From the NCBI GenBank assembly GCA_013365365.1, contig JABVXU010000002.1, positions 474,001-538,000 on the forward strand: DNA of 64,000 nt, given 5' to 3'. A model generated the notes under the pieces. That model worked only from the letters and a program-made list of their open reading frames with translations, was not told the origin of the DNA and searched no databases. A program made the position numbers and the translations under genes. How positions within the stretch are numbered: position 1 is the first letter of the stretch; each line of letters begins with the position of its first letter. Positions 52,901 to 64,000 of the stretch are shown one piece after another. This DNA comes from Cruorifilaria tuberocauda (taxonomy: Eukaryota > Nematoda > Chromadorea > Rhabditida > Onchocercidae).

Positions 52901-53121
52901 AAAGCTAAATTTTAATTGAAATGGAAAAAATTAGATCAAATGTGAAAATTAAACAAAGTAAAAAAGAAGCTAAAACAAAAAGTAGAAATAATTACGCAAA
53001 GATTAGAGTAATTATAACTTACAGAATCTAAAACTTTGTGAATCTAAAACTAAAGAATAGAAAATGTTTCATAAATTAAAAAAAATAAAAAGAAACAATT
53101 GGAAATTAACTTATAACTTAC

Positions 53122-53215
53122 TTAGATCATTGATCAGACGCATACATAGTAACATATGTCTTCTCGCTGCTTCATTCAAATCACCAATCAGAACATGTGA
53201 TGCTATAAGGTCAAA
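53122..53215 (-). other. Possible isolated exon, product unknown
   Basis: One minus-strand frame is open and codon-like (DLIASHVLIGDLNEAARRHM, then LLCMRLINDL) and runs straight into a GTAAGT donor at 53121-53116. The acceptor side is poor (CTCGAGAG). The amphipathic pattern suggests an alpha-helical repeat protein, but I do not recognise the family and see no partner exon within several kb. Confidence 0.25.
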
Positions 53216-56200
53216 CTCTCGAGGATATGAATTTATTTAAAAAATTCAAATCATTTTTCATTTTACAATTAGGGTAATAAATAGTTCCCTTTAAATTGTT
53301 TCAAATTATAAAGAAATTTTACCCTCCCTTCTATTTCTTGATCGCATGTCATTATAGCAGCTGAAATTGAGCATAATGCACATGGTTATCATTTCCATTA
53401 ACGCCTGATTGAAATTTACGAACGCACAAATAGAATCAAACATTTGACCTAAAAGAGTTGCCCTCTTTTCATCTCAAGATTTTGTTTTATGGAAGATTTC
53501 AGTGATAATTGTCACATGAACATCATTTAAAGAATGCCTTTATTTTGTGTTTCTAGCTAATCGTTATCATTTGATAACGTTTGGTAACATGGTCCATATA
53601 TGATTAAGCTTTTAATAGAAAATAAACATTTTTAATGAATCAAAGTTCAATTTACGTATGAATTGTAACTGATTTAGTGTTATTGTTTCTGTTAATTTTC
53701 CACCACATTTTCCCAATAATTATCCACAATAACGTCATTTTACCACTACCTTTAAGTACTTACTTGCAATCGATGAAAAGTTAATTATTTTCATATGACA
53801 ATTCATTCAACACTAACTTGTTTAAATTAGTTAGAGTGATGAATATTCATCTTCTTTGTCTTCCTTTTCCAATTATTGTTTTATGAAGCTTATCAAGATT
53901 TTCTCTTCTAATTTATTTGTTATTTCAAGTAATAATCTCCACAAAGTTGACCGCAAATATTTCAGTCTATGAATAATCAATAACTATACAATGACGTTCC
54001 AAAATGTTCCATCGTCCCTACATTATTACGGCAACTACTCTTGCTGAGAAATTCGGGATGACTCGGCTAAGAAAAATAACATAATTCATTAGCAAATATT
54101 ATGAGAAAGTTCTTTAACTTCAGCTCTTTTTAATGTTTCTATCCATCAAAAGATTTCAGGTTATTTAAGTTTTAAATTTTTGAATAAAAGATATCTTGCA
54201 TTTTAGAAATTTTAAGTTAAAAGTCATAATATTAAAATAAAATTATACCGGCATTTCCTATAATACCGTGTATCTTACCGGGATTGAACTATCGAAATTT
54301 CTTGAAGAAACTGCACCGCAATTTTCAAAGATGTACGTTGTACCTGCAAAAATTTCAAAATTCTGATCCAAAAATTTGCAGTGATCATATTATTGTGGGA
54401 CGAAAACATCATAGGAATAGTAAAAGTTACGAGAGCTTTCTTATGCATGCATTTATATGACTTTTTTCTGAGAATTGCTTGAAAAAAGCACTTTTCCTAA
54501 GAGAAATTTTCTCGAAGATTCTTCCATATCCGACAAGAGAATTTAACCGAATGCAATCTATTCCCAACTTTTTTCCTCTCAATGAGACATTAAATTTTAT
54601 GCATTCTGTGCATACTCTCTTCTTCCGAAAGTAATATTATACCATTTAGATGGTGTGATTGCACACATATTCGAGATATTCCGATACCCGAAGACATTTA
54701 TTTCATTCAATACAGTCATCTTCATTATGTCTTAGTAAATATAGGGCAGTGAGTAAATGCGCTGAAATTACTATTGGTAAATTTTTAACTTAAAAAAGAT
54801 GTGATCATATTTGATCATTCATTATATTGATTATTTTGATTATTCATGAAATTTAAGCAATCATCACTTCATTCTCATTATGCCAACAATTAAATGCTGT
54901 CACAGGATGTTAGATCATTATTGAGTTAAGCTATATGGACTATAATATTTTATGATGGAAGCAAAGAAAACGGATAATCTAACAAATATGTAAAAGAGTA
55001 AAGAGTATTAGCTCTATCGCGTACTTAAATTTACACCACCAAATGTTAAAAGTTGAAAAAGAGCAAAAAGTCTTCCTTAAAACTTTCTAATAAAACAATG
55101 AAATTTGCTGAGCAAATATAATTTTATTATCAGCGCTGGAACCTTGTTTGAAATCGTTTGTTAAAAAAATATCTGCAAAGTTGAAACATTGCAAGTGCAA
55201 CGTCATTTCCTATTGGTTCATCATCACAGTCTTTCAAGTTTTCAATTGCTGCAAGAAATGGCGAAATTTCGAAAACAAATAAAATATTCATAATCACATA
55301 GCAAAATTCTTAATGTGGCAACGATTGTAATAGTTGCGTAGAACTATTCATATAATTAAACCTTCTGGTATTTAGTGAATTATTGAGGAATGAATGATTA
55401 ATATTGAAGCTTTTTTTTCTTCTTCACAAACAGCGAATGCGATAAATTGAGGTTAGAGCATGAAATGAAAAAAAAAGCTAAAAAATATCAATTAATTTTC
55501 ATAAAAACGAGCTTTTCATTAATGGACATCCATGATAATTCTTTTTCACTTACATTTGATCTTTTCTACATATGAAATGCTCCATTTTTCTCTTGTTTTG
55601 TTATCAGCAAAAGAAAAAGATAATTTCTATAAGAAGAATGAATATATCTTCCACTCAACGTATATAAGAAAGGAATAGATCAGCGCAAAGTAGTGTAGCC
55701 AACAACATAGAATGGATGAACGAATGATACCTATATTATGGCGCAATATATCACTATTCCGCTTTCCTCTTCCTTCTCGACAGGAATGCAATTTATTGTA
55801 TGAGCAACAAAAGGTAGGGATGTGCATGATTGATAATGGTGTGATAAATAACCATTATCGCTATAAATCATACAGATAAGGGAAAATTAAAAATTGAGTT
55901 TCTCTTCGTAACAATAAAGTGAGCTGTCATATATGGTTAAAATTATTTTTAATAATTAATCATTCATGTATCATGAATGATATGCAAATAAATGACTCCC
56001 CTAAAATCAGTGCCCAAAGAATGTCATCTTCCATTAAAACACAGGGAATCTAAAATTTCAGTATTCATGTATACATATTTTTCATTTCATAATTAGTAGT
56101 AAAAGAAAAAGGAAAACTTGAAATGGCTGATATAAATTATAAAATTTTGACTTGGAAGGTGAAAAGATTGATAAAAGGAACCTGATTTTCTTATTTAACC

Positions 56201-57281
56201 TGAATGGTTGATGTGTCATTCCAATCATTCATCCATCATCTTATCATTAATGATCTCTTTCCTCACCAAAGAGATTAGAACTGCAATTGGGAACTAAAAA
56301 TGTCAATCATCGGAAATGAAACTAATCACTATCATTTTGATGACGAAGCAGGTCCAGCTAGGATATTTAAATATTAAACTTTTATTACTACTAAAGCACA
56401 GGAAAACACCTACATCATTTCACCAAATAATTCAATATGAAAGTATATATATATACTATATAGTAAGTATGTATATATACGTGCTTGACCGTTGAAATAC
56501 CTACTTATCATTAATTTACCATTTATGGTGCCAAAAATTTGACACTTCTAATTGTTTCTATTTGCTTTTTTTAGAACCCACAACCCATATAGCACTTATT
56601 GCCATATAAATTACTTAACAGTTAGTCGTTCTTTCAAAGAAACATTTGGAATTCAAATTTCCAAACTTTTAGTATTTTTGATTAGAGTGAAGTTGAACTG
56701 TGGGCTAAATATAAGCTGAACAATCTGGAATACAGATCGTAAATGACTCACTAGACCACATTATAGGGAAAAAGTACAGGACGAGAATAAGAACGACTAG
56801 TATTAAAAATCATATAATAAGATTGATTTCAGTAAAAAGGATAATTTAGGCATACTTTCACTTGCCAACTCATATTCGTTCTTTGATCATATATACAAAT
56901 TAGACTGTTTCTGCACAGTTACGAAGTAAAACACATCATCTGTGAAATAACACTTTATAGGGCATTGTCCAACTTGCGAATTTTTTACTAACCATCATAA
57001 GACAGAAAGTGAAGAACATCAATTGAATACTTCTAAATCCTAAAGGCAAAAAAATATTATATTTAATTTTTCTAAACTTATAAGACGCTAGTGAACGAGT
57101 GTACAATGCAATTCCCAGCATCTCTGAGAATATAATATAAAACTAATAACATAAATTTTATTCACCAAAAAATAAAAGCCATAGATAGTAATGAGAAAAA
57201 CTGAAACAACTATGTCTAAAAAACTATTAAGAAAACTTTAAATTACGAGCAAAATACATACAACAGCCAACATAACATCGA
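53216..57281. other. AT-rich intergenic DNA, nothing supported
   Basis: No gene recognised. A TA-rich stretch lies at 56442-56480, and an AATAAA polyadenylation signal for NDUFB2 is on the minus strand at 57162-57157, about 120 nt after its stop. Confidence 0.5.
56442..56480. repeat. TA-rich, partly palindromic stretch
   Basis: GTATATATATATAC is followed by a second TA run; the first block is self-complementary. Confidence 0.6.
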
Positions 57282-58483
57282 CTACATGCCTCTAGACAAC
57301 GGATGATCGCCCCAGTATTCTGGATCCGGCGTATCGTCTGGTGGGATTCCAAGTTCTTCATCCGAAAATTCTTCTGGAGCAGGAATATAATATTCACCCT
57401 ACAACATGGCTTGCCTATTTTTTAATTTTTAATAGGGTCTATGAGAGTAAAATCATTCTTAAAATTAAAAGTTTAAAAATCGTTTTCGGTAAGCTCATTG
57501 CAAGAATCATGCATCCCAAATTTATTTATCAATTTCATCACCATTCCTGACCGCTAGAGTTTTTCGCAGTTTTTCTTATTATTTGATTGAAAGATGGCTT
57601 AAAAGATGATTTTTACTTTAAGCCCAAGAAACCAATGGAAAAGAGCTAAAAGTGATATTGGACTCACTTTTGACCACCCTGAACATTTCCCTTAAGAAAC
57701 ACCATTTACAAACAACGGTAATATAAAAGGCATCCAAATAATCATGATATAAGACATAGAAAATGTCATTAAAAAAAACAAAACTAACGATTAACTCGCC
57801 GTAGTTGTAATATAAATGATATACAAACCAGCCCCACAGAACCGCACTTGTTATAGTAAGCATAAAATTTTCTAGTCGCATAGTACCTTGAGGTGGTGCT
57901 TCTCGGTAGTACCACCTATGAAGTTAAAAAGCTGTTAAAAGTCGATATATAACACTTACATGTTAAAATAGCACTGGAAATAAGGATTTAAGTAATAGGC
58001 TTACGAAATTAATGGGTAAAACAACCACAACCCATCAGTTTTTTTCATAAAAGTGTTGGCTTGGCCAAATGCAGTGATTTTGAAATTCACAATAAAATTA
58101 AGGAAACATGAGAAATGAAAGTTCGAAGTTTTTTATAATTTTTGCACAATTACATACATCTGTTTTGGCAGATCATACGGTTCACCAAGATATGGTTTAT
58201 CCGTTGTATTTGTGATCGGATCATCCTCTGCTCCACTTCTTCCACCAACGGCTATTTCTGGGCCCTCTGCATCCTGAAAGAGCAACCATTGAAAATGTTT
58301 GTAGACATTTGCACAGACATCCGAACATCATTTGAGTTTCACAGAAGCACTAGCCTTTCCGGATAACCATTTTGTCCTCAAAGTACCACTAGATGGCAAC
58401 ATTAAGGGTATATGACGTAAAGATGCAAACTTTCCTATTGGTAACGAAACTCTCGAATATCCAGCAGCACGTGCCAACAACAT
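57282..58483 (-). CDS. NADH dehydrogenase (complex I) beta subcomplex subunit 2, NDUFB2 (4 exons, 166 aa)
   Basis: Accessory subunit of mitochondrial complex I, in the inner-membrane P module. Exons: 58343-58483, 58158-58273, 57789-57915, 57282-57398; all phases close. The N terminus (MLLARAAGYSRVSLPIGKFA) is basic and Ser-rich with no acidic residue, as expected of a mitochondrial presequence. Residues 86-96 (MWYYREAPPQG) lead into one TM helix at about 102-124 (LTITSAVLWGWFVYHLYY). The C terminus carries EELGIPPDD at 142-150, identical to the end of human NDUFB2, preceded by an acidic stretch. Human NDUFB2 is only 105 aa; the extra length here is an acidic linker before the TM and a 16-residue tail. 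A TATTTTCAG acceptor ends at 58510, and two ATGs precede the chosen start between it and 58483; both open short out-of-frame ORFs. Confidence 0.87.
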
Positions 58484-58726
58484 CGTTTAATAGCGATGCA
58501 TATCATACACTGAAAATATGAAGTATAATGATATCTGATTGATATATGAATAATAATTAATCAATTCCAGACATTTCCTATTATAATCAATGCCTTACTG
58601 AGCATTCAATCTGTCTCACCTTAAAACAAAAAAGGATGCTAATTTCGCCAAAAAAAATCATAAACCCATATGATACCTAACAATCCTCACATTATCTGCT
58701 AGCTACTTCCTGAGTGATAACCCACA

Positions 58727-59401
58727 ATGCTTATCAATCCGGCATCTCATTCCCCTACATCAAAATCTACCGTAAATCATCAGCAGAAAATCACTTATTT
58801 TTTAAGCAAACCCGTAACCCCCGCACTTCTCCCCACAGCTCAGCAGTTTCTGAAATTGTTATCGAACACTTCTATGACAAGATGTCCCTCTATGAAACAG
58901 CCGATGTCTCATTCTTGAAGTCTTTCGAGAAGGAAAGACTGTATTCAGCGGGAAATGAATCACACATGCTGAGCTTCTTCAATGATTGCTGCTATTCTCA
59001 GGTTAATATGAACATGAATAATTGCATACTCAGTTAAATTTGAATTAATCTTTCGAATAATACTTCAAATTGTAATGTCGTGAAATCTCTGTTTAAGAAA
59101 TGACTTCTGCGTGAAATTTCTTTTAAGTGAAATTTATTCTGTGAAGAACTCAATCGAAATTATAACCATTATTACCTTTGATCCGTGGATATCAGATAAG
59201 ATTTGCGATAAACCTCTAAATTTAACCAATCGTCCTTTTATCCTATTATCACACGATGATTCTATCTTATTAAATGATAAAGTATGTTTGAAATGTCATC
59301 TACGCAAAGAATACGGAGCCCATGTGAATGATTTGTTATTCCATCCTTTCATGGATAAGTCCTTTAATATTTATTATCTTGTAGCAACATGCACAGAATA
59401 G
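58727..59401 (+). other. Unrecognised plus-strand coding-like region (two candidate exons)
   Basis: 58727-58918 is open from a true ATG (MLINPASHSPTSKSTVNHQQ) and ends in a stop. An overlapping frame stays open to 59001, ending FNDCCYSQ just before a GTTAAT donor (SEIVIEHFYDKMSLYETADV is the most protein-like part). A third block, to the TAG at 59399-59401, reads FDPWISDKICDKPLNLTNRP and CLKCHLRKEYGAHVNDLLFH with four cysteines, and could join in phase 0 after an AAG acceptor near 59150. No family is recognised. It lies just upstream of NDUFB2, divergently oriented, so the two may share a promoter. Which frame of the first block is real is unclear. Confidence 0.35.
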
Positions 59402-59650
59402 TGCAATATGTAATATGAGCAACTATGGAAAATTTATGCTTGCTAAGCTGAAACATTTGTTAGAGTAGTTGATTTCATATGGAGCAAGTCATTTTTTCAG
59501 GCTTCTTACTGAGAGGGAGCCATGATTCGTTTAAGCGAGGCTGTCTAAAATTCAACAAACAAAGGGAAAAATAAAATTCTGATAAAAATGCAGGGAAATG
59601 ATTCTTCAGTAGAATCAATTAAAAACCATTGTATAAGATAAATGATATTT

Positions 59651-59833
59651 TAAACTTATCAAGCAAATAGAACCGCAATGTCCCGACGTACATTTGAGAT
59701 GCACAGATCTAACTGCACTTCCTATCGGCTCAATGTTGTTATCAGCGCCGTGGATCTTTTTGATGACGTCCGTGCTTATCGTCCGACATTTCGATGAATA
59801 CATTAACCGCATCATTTCCATGCTTTTTTTCAC
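59651..59833. other. GC-richer island, exon-like on either strand
   Basis: About 180 nt are less AT-rich than both flanks and open on both strands: plus reads CPDVHLRCTDLTALPIGSML, minus reads KKIHGADNNIEPIGSAVRSV. Splice sites at the edges are weak on both strands, so neither strand nor product can be assigned. Confidence 0.25.
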
Positions 59834-60771
59834 CTTTTCTGTTGTTGTTATGTTTGAAAAATCGATATGTTTCTTCGATTTTCTTCTAAACTTTTATGAC
59901 AGTTTGAAAACAATTGAGCTTCTCTTAAAATTTATCCTCAGCAAACGGATGTCATTTTCTCTTATTTCTTTTTCAATTTTCATTCCTCCCCATAGCTACT
60001 AATATTTTCCTCTTAATTTTTTAAAAATTTATTAATTTTTGCTTAATTCATATTTTTAAAAAATCAGTTATTTTATTCTATAAGTGCAAATATTTTTTTA
60101 ATTTTTCTTTTTCAAAAATTTTTTTATTGATAAATTTTTCTTTGAACAGTTTCTCCGAACTGTGAAGTTTTGATATTTTTAAAGATTTGTAAGATATAAT
60201 CCTAAATGTTTGAAGTAAACACTACTATTTATCGATTATCGATAACGAGACAATGGAATTATGATCCATTGGGGCTGATAATGACTTCAATGGAATAATT
60301 CGACAAATCTCAAAATCTTATGTGTCTTATGTATTATTGTTGTTAACTTTCTTTGGATTTTTTATTCTTTGAAATTGAAAGGAAAGCTTTATCTTAACAC
60401 TATAAGCCGATCATTCCGTTAACAGAAGTTTAAGTTAAAGAAAATTTTCAAATCAAGAATGGAAGATGGTTCAACTTTATTATCTATTATTAGTTGAAAT
60501 GTCAGGAAGTAACATAATTAAGAGTTATTTCTGAGGAGCATTATAATTTGATAAAACTGATTTCCAACTATGTCTTCTGCAGCTTGGATCACCTCAGTTT
60601 AAATTCTCTTATCAACAAAATTGATAATTTTGAAACTTTGTTTCAAAGAAATTCTTATATTGTGGTTTAAAGCATTATGTGGAATTGTACTCATGCTATA
60701 GCGTGCAATATTTAGAAATATGGGTGTAACAGAAAAGACATCATTCTATTTTAGAATTTGGTTTGGCAAAA

Positions 60772-62019
60772 ATGAATGCAACAGTATTGACAATGATTAC
60801 TATTTGGCTATTATCAGCTTTCTCAATAATCATTTCCGCTTCCATTACTTGCATGTCATGTGCTACTAAGCATGCTGTCACTGTAAAATTCAAATTAAAA
60901 TTTACTTCTGAAAACTATTTGCAAATTTAAGAATTTATTTCTGGAAATTAAATTCAATTCAATATCATGCAATTTCTAAAGGCATTTCAGCTTTGAAGTT
61001 TTGCAGCATTGGAACAAATTCGTAAACTATCGCGTAATAAGTTCTCATACTGGTACACTGATTGATAATCACCCTTGTGAGAGTCCACAAAATCGAACTT
61101 GTAATGGTTTATGCTATATTTTTCAAATTAGCGGAATTAGTAAAATGGATGGAACAAGACAGCTTTTTGGTATTAATTATTCTTATTAAAATTATTTAAT
61201 AAATTTATTTTTAAAACATCAGCTGTCAATATATTATTTCATTCTTTCATAAGAGCAGTTTTGAATATTTCATGATAGCACGGGAAATGGAAGCGATTTG
61301 TTTCAAAACAGGAAAGTGCAGGGTGCAGGTGTAAATGTTAGTACGCGAAAGTATCGCGGAAGACGCTTCCATAAAATGAACGGAATTACTTTGCATTTGC
61401 ACCGTAAATTTATGACCTAAAAGATGATTACTTGTTGATCCGTAATTACTATATATGTACATATTTAATTAGTTTATCTTCGAATTGAAAATGGCCAGGC
61501 ACTTGTTGATATGAAATTAAATCAGTTTGCTGAAAATCAAAAGTTTAACAATTTATCAGTAAATATTTGATTTTTGCATTAAAATTAGTTTATAAGCTTG
61601 TATTCAATTGATGTCTTGGAAATTTGCAGCAATGGCACAAGGGTGCTCAGTTGGACTTTTCGACGGTGAGGTCCGATGTTTCGATCGACCCATCACATTG
61701 CGCGGTCGAGGTGGTCACTTTCAGTTGGATGGTCATTACTGCTTGTGTAACGGTGATCTGTGCAATCGAAACTCGGAAATTTGGATCGAACAGGGTCCAA
61801 AGAAATTTCATGCAGAAAGGCAGAAAGATGGTAACTACTTTCATGTTTGATAAATTGTTTTGATGCTATTTATCAATTTATACACTTTCCTTAAATCAAA
61901 TCTTTTAAAGTTAATAGACTGAAAACTGGTTTTTTTCTTTTTTTGCAATAACAGCAGCAAAATTCCTTGAAATGTTTGATGAAATAATATCAAAGTTCTT
62001 CATCATTTCTTTATTTTGA
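60772..62019 (+). CDS. Secreted/GPI-type Ly-6/uPAR three-finger domain protein (4 exons, 169 aa)
   Basis: Exons: 60772-60882, 61007-61139, 61630-61830, 61955-62019; all phases close. Residues 1-23 are a signal peptide with a hydrophobic core (MITIWLLSAFSIII). The mature part has ten cysteines (27, 30, 61, 69, 73, 87, 98, 119, 121, 126) ending in CLCNGDLCN, the Ly-6 CxCxxxxCN signature, enough for the five disulfides of a three-finger fold. NRT at 66-68 is a potential N-glycosylation site. The C terminus ends FFIISLF and may be a GPI-attachment tail, although the hydrophobic stretch is short. If the last intron is not spliced, the protein ends 6 residues after exon 3. Start: a CTATTTTAG acceptor ends at 60754, 17 nt before the ATG. 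Exon 4 has tandem acceptors (CAGCAG). Partner and function are unknown; family members act as receptor modulators or adhesion proteins. Confidence 0.75.
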
Positions 62020-64000
62020 ACTTTCATAACTTCTAATCAATATTCTGTGAAAACTTTATCTATTTCTTTCTTAACAAACTTAGACAATTTTTAGGTAAAT
62101 ATTTCCCTAACTTTCACAACTTATGAGATCATTGATACGACATACTACTATATTTTTAATGAAATACTGCTTGATTGACTTTTAACTTTCGAAAATCGCT
62201 TCTTCTGTCGAATTTACAGAACAAGGCATATCTGTTTTTGAGATGTTGGCATTCAATTCCTTCTATTCCAATTAACTATAAAATCATATTCGTAGAATAA
62301 GTGATTTGGCATATTAAGCTTTGCCATTATTTGATTTATTTTGAGAATTATATTTTTAACTGTAGGTTTTACTTATTATATTAAAAAAAGATAAATAGGC
62401 TATTCAAAATGTTCCAGTAATAAGAGCAGCAGTCAAAGTGCCTGACATTCAAACGAACTTAATTTATCACATGTTTGAAATTACTAATAATCAATATTTT
62501 GAATTACATATGATAACATATATTTCAGCATTCTAGATTATTTTTTTGCAGTATATTTAAATTCTAGATAGCTTGGACTGAAATTTGAGGAAGAAATCAT
62601 ATATAAATTAAAAATACAAATGAAGTGATAAGTAAAGATGATCAGATGATATTAACTATATTTTTTGAATTCTTTTCACGATTTTACATAAAAATTTTGG
62701 TTTCTATTTTTTCTATGCTCAACTGTTTATGAAATAAAAAATAATTATCAATATTGTTACTGTAAGAGAAAATCAAGCTACAGTAATATCAAAAAGTCTG
62801 GAATACCAGCGGACCGTTGTGTAGGAATAATTGTATTATACTACTTTCTATACTTTTTAAGGATTACTTTAAAACACTCATTTCAGGATCGATAAGTAAA
62901 GAAAGTTTAACAAGTACTATAACAATTTCGATTACTTATTTGATCGTAACAATGAACAGGTTGATTTGAAATCACTTAGCATTATCGCCATCAAAGTACA
63001 AATTATTTAATTTGCTCAAAATATCTTTTTCTTCGTATTCTGTGATTGTTTCATATCATTCCAATGCAATAAACACTTATTTTTAACTGATTTGTTTTTT
63101 AATTTTCATTGATTCCATCAAAACAATTCTTGGAAGTTTATTAGTTAGAGCAAAAATCTGTAAGGAGGGTAACATAAAAATTTGGAGCAGCGAGAAATTA
63201 ATAACCGTTGATTTCACCAAAACTGGACGTTTTAATTTATTTTGTTCATTTACAAGAGGTTCATATGATTAGTTGAAGTATTATTGATCAAAATTTAATG
63301 CCAATAAATTTAGAATTATGACGAAATTCAAGTTTCTATTCATATGTTGTATATATCCTGCAAAATGAGATCTTAGAAGTTGCGCTAATCTTTTTTCTTC
63401 CTTTTTATTATTTCTTAATTTTATCAATCGTAATTTTTTCGTTGTGATAATATTTGAACGTAGTACTACTTATCAATAATTATGGATTATTCTTTATCAA
63501 AAAATGAAAATAAATCGAGGAGATTTACAAATCAAATCCATAACACTTTTCAAAGTAATTTTATTTAAATTTCTATCAAAATAAATTCAAAAAATGTCGA
63601 AATAAAGGAAGGAAGTATTTTAGATGAAAAACTGTACTTCATTCGAACTATTTTGCACATTTTTTAACTCTTCTGATTCGAAAGATCGATGAGAGATGAA
63701 ATCAGTTGATTTGTCTTTAGTAATCAAAGCTTATCGATATCTTATTTTTTTTCCCTTCAATATCGTTCACCGCCTCGAATACATATATTTTACTTCGTTC
63801 TGTTGCAATTTATGCTTTAATAAATTTTTATATTTTCCACAGACAAGATGCAATAATGATAGGAATGCATTATTCTTAGTTATTATTTGTAGAATACTTC
63901 TTTTTATTAAAAGATCTAATTTATATTCATTCCATGAAAATATTGAAAAAAATAGTTAAAGCTTTTCAAGACTTACTTTTTATTTTCATGTATTTCTAAC
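62020..64000. other. AT-rich terminal region, nothing supported
   Basis: Only AT-driven open frames (for example 63696-63959) with no family, signal or splice support. Confidence 0.5.

Larger units (their letters stand above)
47700..53121. other. AT-rich intergenic DNA with simple repeats
   Basis: 5.4 kb with no recognisable gene. It contains a purine tract (48851-48900), a short direct repeat (48431-48492) and an ATTTAATC-type repeat (49952-49992). Open frames are short and AT-driven. Confidence 0.5.

Noticed and set aside
61001..61006. Acceptor TTTCAG ending at 60990 for Ly-6 exon 2
   Set aside because: It leads into a stop in every phase available from exon 1; the TTTTGCAG ending at 61006 is in phase.
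61247..61462. Minus-strand open frame within the Ly-6 gene intron
   Set aside because: No homology or splice support; it lies in the intron between exons 2 and 3.
1..64000. CRISPR arrays, bacterial operons or ribosome binding sites
   Set aside because: The window is eukaryotic; no regularly spaced direct repeats with spacers were seen.

Overview
The window is nuclear DNA from a nematode. The evidence is AT-rich sequence, many small exons joined by GT..AG introns, TTTCAG-like acceptors just upstream of start codons (as expected for spliced-leader trans-splicing), a 12-TM patched-related (ptr) gene of the type expanded in nematodes, and a copy of the SL1 spliced leader with one base changed. 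A parasitic clade III (spirurid or filarial-like) worm fits best, but that assignment is inference. Exon structures below were read by hand; every intron phase in the full-length models closes, and splice-site exceptions are stated.

Left arm, minus strand (1-9,985): the 5' two coding exons of a class I histone deacetylase (HDAC3/hda-3 type), which runs off the left edge. Upstream of it is a complete 24-exon ARID2/BAF200 gene (swsn-7 type), a PBAF chromatin-remodelling subunit. Both products act on chromatin. From 9,986 to 24,769 there is a 14.8 kb gene-poor stretch. It holds a relatively GC-rich island (about 11.6-12.9 kb) and, near 18.3-19.1 kb, a stop-riddled gag remnant that resembles BEL/Pao LTR retroelements.

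Centre, plus strand (24,770-40,344): a 15-exon patched-related membrane protein with a sterol-sensing domain, then a 20-exon COG4 gene (Golgi tethering complex). Past COG4 is a 107-nt candidate SL RNA gene at 43,034 whose leader differs from SL1 at one base.

Right arm: on the minus strand, an acireductone-dioxygenase-like gene (46,417-47,699) has lost all three metal-binding histidines and has an AT instead of a GT splice donor. About 9.6 kb of mostly empty DNA follows. Then come a minus-strand NDUFB2 gene (complex I), an unrecognised plus-strand exon-like island, and a plus-strand Ly-6/uPAR three-finger protein (60,772-62,019). The last 2 kb shows nothing I can support.

The genes do not form one pathway. 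The only functional neighbourhood is the chromatin pair hda-3/swsn-7. The items most worth following up are the variant SL RNA gene and the metal-less ARD-like gene with its broken donor.
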